From Vombatus ursinus (lineage: Eukaryota > Chordata > Mammalia > Diprotodontia > Vombatidae): a stretch of DNA of 64,000 bases. This document shows, piece by piece, positions 11,225-21,765 of the stretch. Within the stretch, counting starts at the first letter, position 1. Each line of letters opens with the position of its first letter. The notes beneath the pieces are model-generated. The model did no database searches, was not told the DNA's origin, and saw only the letters and a program-made list of their open reading frames with translations. A program made the translations under genes and the position numbers. The stretch spans positions 35,971,210-36,035,209 of the forward strand of contig NW_020954557.1 of assembly GCF_900497805.2 (NCBI RefSeq), in the 5' to 3' direction.

Positions 11225-12175
11225 GCTTATAATGGCACATTAAGAAAAATCAGAATTGGTTGAATAACCAGAATGAGAGTAGTTTTTTAATAGGTCAATA
11301 GCCATTTGGATGGAAGTCTCAAGTGGAGTGACTAGGCTGTTCAACGTTTTTTTTGTTCAACATTTTTATCAGTGGATTATCTATCTAAAGGCATAGATTG
11401 TATGCTTGTCAAATATGCAATTGACAAGAGGGATAGTTAAAGCATCAGTTGAGAGATTCTAGATCCAAAAAGGCTTTGATGGGCTAGAACAATAGACCAG
11501 GTTGAATAAGATAAAATTTGTTAGAGGCCATGGGCAGTTCTAACAGTTCCCATGAAAAATATCTGGGGCGGTTTTAGTGACTAAAAGCTTTATATGAGTC
11601 AACAATGTCATATGGCAGCCAAAAACAGGCTGAACTAAGATGCATTATGGCAAGAAAAGAATTTATAGTTCTCTTTCCTGGTTGGTCAATATTTGAAGTA
11701 CTATGTTCCATGTAAGAAAAGATGTAGAAAAGATTAAAAATGTCAGGAAAGGATGATTAAAATAGTGAGAAGACTAGATAATATGCCCTGCAAGAATTGA
11801 TTGAGAAACCTATAAATGTTTAGCATGAGGAAGAGAAAATGTGCCACAAGGCATTGCCCAAAAAGTCTTCAAGGATTATTGTTGGACTTTATGCTTAGCC
11901 CCAGAAGACAGAACTAGGAACAATTGGTGGACTTTTTAGATGTAGACTTGTTGGAAAGTTTTTTTTTCCCCCCTATATCAGTTAGAACTGTCCCGAAGTA
12001 GAGTAGGCCACCTCAGGAAGTGAGTTAATGAACTCCCCATTATTGGGGATCTCCAAGCAGAGGTTGGATAAGCACTTTTTGAGGAATGTTATGGAAAGGA
12101 TTCATGGCCAGAGACTGGTTACAGTCAGGTTGTCTATGAGGTCCATCCAAACTCTGAGGTTCTGAGTCTTCTAAA
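11225..12175 (+). mobile_element. L3/CR1 LINE relic, ORF2 end plus 3' end
   Basis: About 950 bp in L3/CR1 order. GTTCAACATTTTTATCAGTG (NIF-I/FISD-like codons) and TGTCAAATATGCAATTGACA are decayed reverse-transcriptase text. ATGAGTCAACAATGTCATAT with GGCAGCCAAAAACAGG comes next. The end has TGAACTCCCCATTATTGGGG, AAGCAGAGGTTGGATAAGCA and a TCTGAGGTTCTGAG finish. All frames are broken; very old. Confidence 0.75.
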
Positions 12176-12309
12176 TCCCTTTATTTAGCCTTAACTTCTC
12201 CATTGAGCCTCAGATTGATATAGTTTCTGCCAGTCAGGTACAGGTATTTCACTGGCATCTCCAACTCAATGTATCCAAAATTGATCTTCCCTTCTCTTTG
12301 GATCAGAAG

Positions 12310-12372
12310 ATCATAAAGGCTCATAGATTTTGAGCTAAAAGGTACCTTAGATATGGTCTTCTCTAATCCCCT
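12310..12372 (-). mobile_element. L3/MIR3 tail fragment, antisense
   Basis: CTCATAGATTTTGAGCTAAA and AGGTACCTTAGA are the reverse complement of the shared L3/MIR3 end. Confidence 0.5.
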
Positions 12373-12382
12373 CACATCACAA

Positions 12383-12480
12383 AAGAAGGAAATGGGGAAC
12401 CACTCCAGGTCTTTGCCAAGAAAACTCCAAATGGGGTCACAAAGTGTCAGACCCTACTAAAACAACTGAACAACAACAAT
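12383..12480 (+). mobile_element. MAR1 SINE 3' fragment
   Basis: Only the tail is present: GGAACCACTCCAGGTCTTTG, CCAAATGGGGTCACAAAGTG and a final ACTGAACAACAACAAT. It abuts the L3/MIR3 fragment. Confidence 0.85.
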
Positions 12481-12519
12481 GTCTTTATAGAACATCAGGT
12501 ATAACAGTTATATAAAAGC

Positions 12520-12631
12520 ACCACCTCTTATATGAAGACTTTTCTGATGGCCCCTGTTGCTGGTGCTGTCCATAAAATCAACTTGCATCTGTTCCATACC
12601 TACATACATATGTACATGTTGTCTTTCCATG
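12520..12631 (+). mobile_element. L2 LINE, left part of a split copy
   Basis: ACCTCTTATATGAAGACTTT, a GTACATGTTGTCTTTCC segment, then interrupted. The text resumes at 12852. Confidence 0.6.
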
Positions 12632-12850
12632 CTAGCATTTATGTAATATTTTAAGGTTTGCAAAACATTGTACATATGCCATCTCCTTTTATCCTCACAA
12701 TGACCCTGTCAGGTATGTACTTCGAGCTTTTTCTTAAAGATGATGGAACTGAGTCTGACAGAGTTTATGACTTGCCCAATGTCAAAACTTGTATGTAATG
12801 AGGTGGAATTTGAATTTAAGTCTTCCTGACTGTTAAGTCCTGCAGGGTTA
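12632..12850 (-). mobile_element. MIR SINE, antisense, inserted in L2
   Basis: GCTAGCATTTATGTAATATT, CCTCACAATGACCCTGTCAG, then the CORE and AAGTCTTCCTGACTG. It interrupts the L2 at a point where the flanking L2 text joins in order. Confidence 0.75.
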
Positions 12851-12851
12851 C

Positions 12852-12985
12852 CCATTGTTTCCAATGTGAATATTAGCTCCTTAAGGAGAATGACTGTTTT
12901 CACTTTCCTTTTTATCTCTAGCACATAGTAGGGTGCCTAACACGTGGTAGACATTTAATTAATGCTTCTTGATTGATTTTGTTTG
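12852..12985 (+). mobile_element. L2 LINE, right part of the split copy
   Basis: ATATTAGCTCCTTAAGGAGA, AGCACATAGTAGGGTGCC and a CTTCTTGATTGAT end, which is the L2 terminus. Confidence 0.75.
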
Positions 12986-13009
12986 AATCTCATCCTTTTC
13001 CTTCCTGTA

Positions 13010-13122
13010 GTTTAGTCTCCTAAGGGGATCTTATCTTAATTTTTTTTTCTCTTCCAGCCCCTAGTATGGGGCTCTGTACACAAAAATTCTTAATAAATAT
13101 TTGTTGAAGGAATGAATGAACT
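13010..13122 (+). mobile_element. L2 LINE 3' end
   Basis: CCAGCCCCTAGTATGGGGCT and AATAAATATTTGTTGAAGGA with an AATGAATGAA finish. Confidence 0.75.
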
Positions 13123-13189
13123 GAGCATGGGTCACATCAAGTTTAAGGTGCTGGAAGGGCAGATGAGTGGAACTTTTCAATATGCAGTT

Positions 13190-13615
13190 GGAAAAAACTT
13201 GATTCCCTCCTCTGCTTGTACTATTCCATTTGTTTGAAATACTCTTCTAGCAACCTTCCATTACATCATTCTATCCTTTCCCCCATCACCCAATTTCTAC
13301 ACATTTTAATCCTACTTGTCCTTTAAGGTCCATTTAAAATATTTTCTTCTCCATGGACCCTTCTCTGTCTTCATATGCCCTGGCCCCATTCTCCTACTGC
13401 TGAACCAGAAATTTTCTCTACCTCCTCTACACCCCTACAGAAGTCTACCAGTCCTTTATCACTTTTCATTATCTGCCCTATAGCTTTTTGTGCATATTTC
13501 TGGCCACTTTTACTTGACTGTAAGCTCCTGAAAGGAAGGAACTATATTTTATTCCTCTTTGTATTTTTCCTAGAGCTAAGCACGTGGTGAGTATTCAATA
13601 AGCAAGTATGAAATA
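13190..13615 (+). mobile_element. L2 LINE, longer 3' segment
   Basis: Over 400 bp of L2-order text: ACTCTTCTAGCAACCTTCC, CTTGTCCTTTAAGGTCCATT, GACTGTAAGCTCCTGAAAGG, AGAGCTAAGCACGTGGTGAG and AATAAGCAAGTATG. Confidence 0.65.
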
Positions 13616-14010
13616 TGGAAAATTCCCTATATCAAGTGACACTAAAGAATCTGCAAAGGTAAATTCCACTTGGGGACATTTTGTTTTCCTAAGTGTAACA
13701 TTTCCCACATAATAGCAGCATTCTGTCTTCCAGTGGGATGGAGAATGAATGATGTCGCCCAAGGGAGTGGCTCACCCTCAGAGTGTTTAGAAATATGTGT
13801 GGAAAGAAAAAAAAAATGGTCACACTGGCATTCACAAGGTTCTCACTTGGATGAGAGGCTTTTATTAGGACCAGCAGTGTGAGAATGAGGAATGAGAGGA
13901 AGTTGTATGGTCAAATGTGATCAGATACAGCCAAAAAATAGAGGACAAAGGGTAAAAAAAAAAAAGAAAACATAGTAAGGAAACTCAAAAATGAAGTAAG
14001 AGGAAAATAT

Positions 14011-14150
14011 ATAGTAGATTCTGCAGATTTAAGTTTAAATCTTGACTTTGCTACTTACTATTTGTGTAACCTTGGCCAAGTTACTAAAACTTTGGAGGTT
14101 GGACTAGAAAGCCTCTGAGATTCCCTTCATCTGTGTCTCTTTAGCCTGTG
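14011..14150 (+). mobile_element. MIR3 SINE fragment
   Basis: ACTTTGCTACTTACTATTTG, TAACCTTGGCCAAGTTAC, then the tail GGACTAGAAAGCCTCTGAGA. Confidence 0.7.
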
Positions 14151-14319
14151 AAATCTTCCTCCACCATTAAAATCTATTTGAATGAAGAAGGGGCAGAACT
14201 AAAGAGCTTTGTAATGGTAGAGATTAGGAAAAGCCACAGTATCATCAAACATACCTCATACAAGCAATGAAAATCCATCTGCATACCATAGCAATATGCA
14301 GCATGCTGCCAGAGAGTAG
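14151..14319. other. Unique sequence
   Basis: Nothing recognised. Confidence 0.5.
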
Positions 14320-14586
14320 AGGGAGGGCTTCCCTGCCTTCCTTCAAGTCCCATTTAAAATCTCACCTTCCACAGGAAACCTTTGACAATCCCTCTTAATT
14401 TTAGAGTCCACCCTCAATTGATTATTTCTAATTTATCCCTTCTGTATCTTGTTTGTACATAGTTATTTTGATGTCTCCCCCATTAGCCTGTGTGCTCCCT
14501 GAGGGCACGAACTGTTTCTTTGCATCCTTAGGGGCTTAGCATGACACAAAATAGGTACTTAATTAATACTTGTTGACTAAGTGAAT
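14320..14586 (+). mobile_element. L2 LINE 3' end
   Basis: GCCTTCCTTCAAGTCCCATT, AAATCTCACCTTCCACAGGA, TGTGCTCCCTGAGGGCACGA and TACTTGTTGACTAAGTGAAT are in L2 order up to the terminus. Confidence 0.85.
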
Positions 14587-17080
14587 GACCCCTAAGTGTC
14601 CAGAGTTAGATTTTCCATTTGGTCCTCCTTCCTCCATACCCATTTTGTAAAATCTTAAGGGAAAAAAAAACATTTTATGAATGATGTCATATGAATGAGG
14701 CTTTAAAAATCATTGTTATATCCTTCATTGCTCTTCATTTAACTTAGTATAGTCTCCTAGGATTCAAAGGTGGCTTCAAGATTATCCATTTCTTCACCTG
14801 TCCGTAAAGGCTACACTTACATTATCCACAGAACGGGTTTCTAACCTCATCTGGGCAAGACATTGTAGTCTCATTTAAAAGGACACAAACAATGGCCCTT
14901 GGAAAAGAACCTTGCTTTGTTATAGCCCCACCTATCAGCAGAAGGTGACTTTGAACCATGTGTTTCTCCTGCTAGTTTCAAAACTACTCAGGTCACAGAT
15001 AACATCAGCTCACAATGGGTCTGGTGGTGACAGCAATCTGTTTTAGTAACTGAGTCAACCTTAGGCTGTGTGCCATTTGCTGGCTCATGTCATTTGTGAA
15101 GGTATTATTTTCTCTGCCCTGGACACAGAACATAGGGGCTTAGATTTACAAAACCATAGAGACAATCCGAAATGAGGAGTGTGGAGCGTTTTCTGCCCTG
15201 GCATCACAGAAAAGAGCAGGTATTCTAGTGGCTTTGAACAAAGATGAGTTGATGATAACTGTATTAGCACGATTTCTGTTTGGCAGCCTTGGGTTTTTTA
15301 GTTCCCTTGGAGCGCTATTAGTGTGTTCTGATGGAATTATCGTATCATTATTGAAATATTTGTCTGGGGTCATTTGGGTTATTGAAAGCAGCACTTACTT
15401 GTTTATAGCTAACCTTGAGCTCTTTAATAGCAATAACATTATTAAACAAAAGAGGCAATTTAACATAAACCTGTATGCCCAGAGTTTAAAGGTAGGAGGA
15501 AAGCAAACCTAAAGAAAAAAAAAAAAAGAAAACTAGAAAGCTGAGGGTGGGGTTGGGGGTGGGGTGGTGGAGAGCAAAAACATTAAGGGTTTTCACAAGC
15601 TCTATCTCTCTGTTCTTCCCAGCCCTAAACCTGGTTCCCTAATCTCAATTTCTTCCTTCCTTTTAAGGGGCCTTTTTCTCCTCAAAAATCATCATCTTAT
15701 AAAATCATTTCCTCCTATCTTCTTTTCTTACTCCTTTTTCATATTGTTTTCTCCTATTTTCAATGGAAATTGGTGCCTTGTGGAATACTTTACCAAAGGC
15801 ATAACCTAATAAATCCTCTCAGTCCTGTGATGAGGGGAACTTTCTAGAGGAATGGAGATGGGCAAGAAAAGGTAATGAGTGGGCTTGGAAAGTGTGAGAA
15901 GGATCGAGAACGTTTTTTACCGGCAGGTGAGCTTTTTGATGAGAGATCTAATTACTTTACTGACTCATAGATTTGAAAAGGAATAAATTATATGGATCAT
16001 TATTGGTTTTTTTCTGATGATTTGGGTAACAAAAGCCATCCTTATAAGGAAAATAGAAATAATAACATAAATGTAAAATAAATAATATGAATAATAAATA
16101 TATAATATAATAAATACAAATAATCAATCCATTCCTCCTTTGAAATGCAATGGTCACACAGCGACAATCAGGGATTCCTATAGCAGCACCAAAGGTATTT
16201 TTATTTTATTTTTTGATGTAGTTTCTTCCTTTCAAATGCTAACTCAGCTCAGTTTCTGAGATCAGATTCAATCAAGTATGTTTCAGGAGATATGACCATA
16301 GCTTTTATAGTGTATGAAGATGAATTTCCCAAGTTATATTTCATATGTAATATATATTATTCATATAATAGCTTGAGAAAGTAGCATTTCACAGACCAGA
16401 CTTTTCTTCCCTCCCATATCAACAGGAAATACAAATGTCCATAGGAAATAATTCCACTTCATCATAATTGGAAAAAACCCTTTTAATTTTACAGAAGAAC
16501 TTAATTGAATCCCAAAGCAGATATTTACTTTGTTTTCCTTTCTAACAATAACCTTTTGTGGTTGGTTGTGTAAATAAAGCTCATTGGGAAAAAAAATGGA
16601 TTTTAGAATCCCCAGGTAGTTTGTAATAGTTTATAATCCCATATGAAAATTTATACTGCTTCTTCTATAATATGTTTAATATAAGACTGTAATGGTTTTG
16701 AGGGGCCATTAGACTCCATTGTCAATAGGAGAGACACAGAGGAGTTAAGTATACTATGACTATAGCCACAAATCCTTCTGTAAGCAGTTTAGATATGAAG
16801 CTTTCAATTAAACTTAACACATTTTCAGTTTAATATGTTATCTTGTTAATAATTCACATAATGAAGCATCCCCACCTGGGCTGTGAAACAATAGATGTAA
16901 TAACTCTGTAGGTATCTTTTATGGTCCATTTTGCCTATTAAAAAAATACACAGTTCAAAGACTTTGTAATATGCTGTTATGCTCATTTTTTCCCCCAATC
17001 ACTGCATATTACTGATTGTAGTATACTGAAATCAACTGGGGAGTTTCACTTGTCATGTCTTGGCTTTCCAAGAAAGTCTC
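14587..17080. other. Long unique AT-rich stretch
   Basis: Holds no recognised transposon. A G-rich tract sits at 15544-15570 and an almost pure A/T tract at about 16070-16125. Overlapping frames on opposite strands at 15.1-15.5 kb are reciprocal shadows without domain signals. A span this long free of young SINEs is notable in this window. Confidence 0.55.
15544..15570 (+). repeat. G-rich tract with G-quadruplex pattern
   Basis: Four or more G runs of three to five bases separated by one to two bases (GGGTGGGGTTGGGGGTGGGG). Confidence 0.7.
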
Positions 17081-17084
17081 AATA

Positions 17085-17205
17085 GAAAGTAAGATCCCAT
17101 GAAGCAGAGACTGTTTCATTTTTTGTCATTATATTTCCAGCTCCTGGCACTGAGCCTGCCACATTGTAAGTCATTCAATATAAATTTGTTGATCAATTCT
17201 TCCCT
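17085..17205 (+). mobile_element. L2 LINE 3' end
   Basis: GAAGCAGAGACTGTTTCATT, TTCCAGCTCCTGGCACTGAG and an AAATTTGTTGATCAAT end. Confidence 0.65.
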
Positions 17206-17302
17206 AAGGATAGATTGAGATGCAGAACCTCTTTCTCAGTTCAATCTAGGGTACAGGTCCCTACACTAGAAGCCAATAGAAAACAAGCAGGAAGTAACAT
17301 GA

Positions 17303-17343
17303 CCCTCCACCCTCCTCCTCCCTGCCCCCCATCCCCACCCACC
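17303..17343 (-). repeat. C-rich tract, G-quadruplex pattern on minus strand
   Basis: CCCTCC repeats, then CCCTGCCCCCCATCCCCACC. The minus strand carries at least four closely spaced G runs. Confidence 0.7.
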
Positions 17344-17858
17344 TTTTCAGAACTCTGTGCTGAAATCACAGCTAGTATTTGGGTGGCCGTATTCTGCTGT
17401 GCCAAGGACATCACCATTGGCTGCAGCATTCCCAGGATGCCTGCTGGGAAATATTATAATAAAATAATTCAAGGTCTTGAAGAGCCATAGGTTATATGAG
17501 AGAAAAAGCCATAAGAAGCTTAAGAGCTATGGCCTCAGCACAGCTGCAGAGATGCAATTGTGAATTTTTATCCTATGATGTATTAAAGGTATATGATAGG
17601 CTTTTCAGTAATCATATGCAAATCCATGCCTTACAATTTACTAAGCTATGTTTCTTCTGTTCTCTTTAACATTCATATCAAAATGTGATTGTGTTCACTT
17701 GGGGGCAAAAGGTTCCTAAATACTGATTAATCATTTCAATATAAATACATATTTATTTCTATCAATTTAGGATTAAATACAATGTGATGTATTTTCATGA
17801 ACATCACGAAGACATGTATTGTATTTTACTTTATTATCTGCATTAGAGAAGGATATGG
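17344..17858. other. Unique sequence
   Basis: No gene or repeat recognised. Confidence 0.5.
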
Positions 17859-17859
17859 T

Positions 17860-18005
17860 ATAGGATACAGTGAATCCTGGATCTGGTACCATTTGTGACT
17901 TTGGGCAAATAACTTCACTCATATGTAACCTCATTTTTTGTTTTATCTGTCAAAAGAGAGTTGGATTAAAACTCTAGGATCCCTTCTGGCTCTAAGATGT
18001 CATAG
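17860..18005 (+). mobile_element. MIR3 SINE fragment
   Basis: ATCTGGTACCATTTGTGACT, GGGCAAATAACTTCACTC and the tail GGATCCCTTCTGGCTCTAAG. Confidence 0.7.
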
Positions 18006-18579
18006 GAGTTTCTCAAATTTCATCTTCTCATTCTTAACCAGTTGTGTGATTATAGAATCACACAGTTATATGGGAACTGAGAAGCTTTCAAATCCAAACC
18101 ATACTTGAACAAAAAAACTCTCACCTGCTTGATGACTTCTAGTTGGGGAGAGGGAAGAGGGTACTGTCTCCCAAAACTACATTGCCTATTAATTTCTGAG
18201 AAAAAGACATTTTGTGAAAAAGTAGAATTGTTTTTGATTGAGAAGGGTTTCAGCTGCCCAGTTTGTTCAGAATATTTAGTTATAGTGGTCATGACTACGC
18301 TTGCTATGTGTTAATGTTAGTTATTTGGGGAAATTCCTTTTTTAAATTAGATATTCCCCTTATTTATTTGTTTTTCCCAGAGAAAATATTGGGATAGGAG
18401 GCCTCTTAGCTTTATCCTTGCTGAAAGTATTCCCTTACTGACCAGAACAGCTTTATGAATCTGTCATAACCTATAATGTATATGTAAATACCTGATTTGT
18501 GGGAAGTAGATTTATTTTAAATTTTTGGTCATGATGAAGATATTTTTGCAACCCCATTTGGGATGACTTTAATACTTTG
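18006..18579. other. Unique sequence with a possible L3/MIR3 tail
   Basis: ATAGAATCACACAGTTATAT at about 18053 may be an antisense L3-type tail. Otherwise nothing recognised. Confidence 0.45.
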
Positions 18580-19365
18580 GAGATATGATCTCATTGATGT
18601 GATTATTCTTTCCAGTGATGGTATTTCCTCATAACCCATCAAAGCCTACTCATTCCATGTGATTATTAGTCGTGTCTTTCCATAAATCTGCCATTGGCCT
18701 GATGGGCTCCACCCAGTGTTCCCTGTATGTATCTTTGATGGGGTGTGGGCCTAAGCCTAGATATTTGCCCCTTGCCCCAAAGGGAATCTGGCTCTACAGG
18801 CCCCAGCTCCTCATCTCACTTTGAAAACCTTAGCCCTACCTTTTGATCCTATTCAGATGAGCCTTCACCCCTAGCCCTAAAAAGAATCTTGCTCCCGTTT
18901 GTCTACTGGTCCCAGAACACCCTTAAATTTTTAGGTTCCTTATCAACTCCCCTTCCTTTATCTCCCTTTGAAAGCCCTAGCCCCACCTTTTGATCTTATG
19001 CAGATGCCTTTCAAACATCCTCCTTCCAGTTCCCTTCATTATTTATTCCCCCTGTTTATTCAATCTCTCAGACCTTCCAAACAGAATCCTCACCTAGACC
19101 CTTTTCCCAACCACCCCCCCCTCCTCTGGCCACCCAAAGTTACTTTAGTGTATGTAAGATCCACCCTGGCCCCCATTCAAATGCTGAGAATCTCTCATGC
19201 CCAGAGGCTGAGCTTTTCTCATGCCTGCTCATCCTTAGGGGCATCACCTGGCCTATATGGTTTATCTGTAATAAACTTTTTCTCTGGCTGGAAGAAGATT
19301 TGAATTGAATTCATTCAGGCAGGGCCGCATAGCAATCTCCAGGTCGGAGCACCCCACACCTCTAG
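18580..19365 (+). mobile_element. LTR-like fossil (endogenous retrovirus type, likely solo)
   Basis: C-rich, unlike its AT-rich surroundings. Two related blocks sit 147 bp apart (around 18811 and 18958, sharing ACCTTTTGATC), as enhancer-like U3 repeats do. A TATA-like CTATATGG and an AATAAA near 19271 lie close together near the right end, as in an LTR R region. No gag, pol or env frame adjoins. Limits and family (gamma-like is a guess) are uncertain; broken and old. Confidence 0.4.
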
Positions 19366-20058
19366 GTCTCTTCATATTAATGTTGCATGGATGCCAGTGG
19401 AACCCTCTGGATATCCATCCCTGGTTCTGGGAAAGGGATACCCTTTCCCTAATCTTGAATTTCTTTGATGATATCCTAGATTCTGCTTCTTCTGCACAAG
19501 TCGTCATTCATAACACAAAGTTGCCTACCCACAGCCACCATGTGCCTCTCTATCTTTGCCCTCAACTTTCATTTAGTGAAGTGATATTCCATGAATCACA
19601 GACATACATCACCCAAAGAATAATGATGGTCAAATGATGGGTCTCTCTTTCTTGGAGCCTTGGTGATTGGGAAACCACTTAATCACATTCTGGATATGAT
19701 ACCAAGTAGTTGAATATCCTCATTTAAGTTGCTTATATGTATGCTGGGCCTTCATTTTGCCTTAGGAAAAATAAAAGTTGAAACTTAGGATCACAGGACT
19801 GGAAAGTTAGCCTAAGGGAAGTAACCTTATTTGAGAGTCAAGAGAAGAAAAATTAATTGCCTGATTTTGGCTTCTCACTTAATTGATGTGTTTCTCTATT
19901 TCTCCATTGATTTAAAATGGAGGTAACTCCTCTAACTCTGACTTTCAAAACTGTTGAGGGCCATGATAGAACATCTAAAAGCTCTTAAAAAGAAATGTAT
20001 TCTTATTAGGGACTCCACCTATCTCTGGGCAGGACTATATATAAAAAATCTAAGAAAT
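19366..20058. other. Unique sequence
   Basis: The open frame across 19305-19637 starts within the LTR-like fossil and has no domain signal. Confidence 0.5.
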
Positions 20059-20059
20059 T

Positions 20060-20155
20060 AAGTACAACAAACATTTAGTCCTCATTACATGCCAGGTGGT
20101 AGGTATACAAAGGCAGATGAGACAAACTCTGCCTTCAAGGAGTTTATAGTCCAGT
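20060..20155 (-). mobile_element. L2 LINE 3' end, antisense
   Basis: CAACAAACATTTAGTCCTCA, TGCCAGGTGGTAGGTATACA and TCAAGGAGTTTATAGTCC. Confidence 0.75.
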
Positions 20156-20349
20156 ATCCCCTTTCCCATTGTTTTTTATCCAGTATATACACCTGAATAC
20201 ATACTTAGTCAGATACTCCTTATTGTTTGAAAGAAGTTGGATAGCTATGTTCTTGTTTCCTAGTTATGTTTCCTTCCTCTATTTGTTTGTTCTGTGTTCT
20301 AATAAGCACCTTCACTGTTGATGAGTAAGAGCAAATAAGGTAATATTTC

Positions 20350-20450
20350 TCCTAGGCAAATGAGATAAAATTTATAAAAAAGAGTTTAGCACAGTGCCTG
20401 GCACATGATAGGCACTATAAATGCTTATTCACTTCCTCCTTCGCTTCCCC
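20350..20450 (+). mobile_element. MIR 3' end
   Basis: TTTAGCACAGTGCCTGGCAC followed by GGCACTATAAATGCTTATTC is the MIR terminus. Confidence 0.7.
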
Positions 20451-21528
20451 TGGGCAATGAATTCTTCAGAGTGAATGATGTTATTGCAAAGATCTAGTAT
20501 TTCCTCCTAAGGAAAGTATAAATATTCATTCCTTCATTTTGGAGTACTATTAGGAAAAAAATTACAAAATCACTAAGTTGTGAAAACTAGTGCTTTTAGT
20601 TGTAGGAAAATAATAGAAAATGTACCCAGAAAAGATCAGTTAGGATTTCAGATCTTAGCAAGAAAATTTTATAAGAGAAAATTTTACAAGAGTCCTTGAG
20701 AGTATCCCATTGGAATTGAAAAGTAATCCTTTTGCCTCAGTAAGTCATCATTTGTAATTGTCAAAGAAGAGAAGAATGGAGATATTTTGGAGGGGAAATT
20801 GCAGTAGGCAGAAAACATTTGTGTGGTATCAAGCATGAGATATCAGGCAGTGATCTTCCAAAGGACAATTTTGACTCAATTTGTAATTTTTGTCTTTGGT
20901 GGTGTCCACTTAATGAACACCAAATTGGATTTCTGTCAGTAATTAGATATGCTTTGAGGTTGGGGGAGGGGGGAGGGCGAGATAGTGGGGGTGGGGAGAG
21001 GAAGAACAACAGACCAGCATTGGTATTGCTGGATAGCACCATGATTTACCATCACAGTAAAGCGCACACATTTCCTGGTAGGGGAGTTGTATAAGGTCTG
21101 TCTTATTCCCCTCATTGCCCAAATTCTGTCACCTTTTTTCTTTTAATCAGTCTGTCTTAGAAACATGCTACTGATGGGATGCTTAGGTACTTGTATTGGG
21201 TCCCCAATTCCAAGACCATATCCTGGACTCCTCATTATGTGTATTCTAGACTTAAGACATATGTATACTCCCTCCATCTATCTTGTCAAACAAACATTGA
21301 TTGGTGGCAGACTAAGCAACCCTCAGTTGGTGCTGATTGCTAATTAACTTAGTGACTTAGTAGCAGACCTAAAATCCATACCTCCATGTACCTCACCCTC
21401 CTTGGGCTTTTCCTGGTGAACTCTGGGTAAAACGCCTTCGAAGTAGATACAAAAAGTTCATGTTCCTTTAAGAACTGATCACTCCTTAACCACTCCCTAA
21501 ACCACAAACCTCACTGAGTTTAAATGAG
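20451..21528. other. Unique sequence with one G-rich tract
   Basis: A dense G tract lies at 20960-20999. No gene is seen; the two frames across 20.8-21.1 kb are mutual shadows. Confidence 0.5.
20960..20999 (+). repeat. G-rich tract with G-quadruplex pattern
   Basis: Runs of five, six, three, five and four G within 40 bp (for example TGGGGGAGGGGGGAGGG, then GTGGGGGTGGGG). Confidence 0.75.
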
Positions 21529-21529
21529 T

Positions 21530-21765
21530 GATAATAGCTAAAATTTATATTGTACTGTTGCCCCACATATATTTTTACTTTATCCCTGAAACAACTCTGA
21601 GTGTTATTGCTGTTATTACTGCCATTTTGCATATAAAGAAACGAAGGCTCAGAGATTAAGTGACTTACCCAAGGTCACACAGCTTGATAAGAGCAAGATT
21701 TGAACCTAGGTTCAACTTATGTTAACTTAAGTCTGTGACTCTTTCCTCTCTACCGTAGGTAATGT
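21530..21765 (-). mobile_element. MIR SINE, antisense
   Basis: ATAGCTAAAATTTATATTG, ACTCTGAGTGTTATTGCTGT, AGGTCACACAGCTTGATAAG and GATTTGAACCTAGGTTC. Confidence 0.8.
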
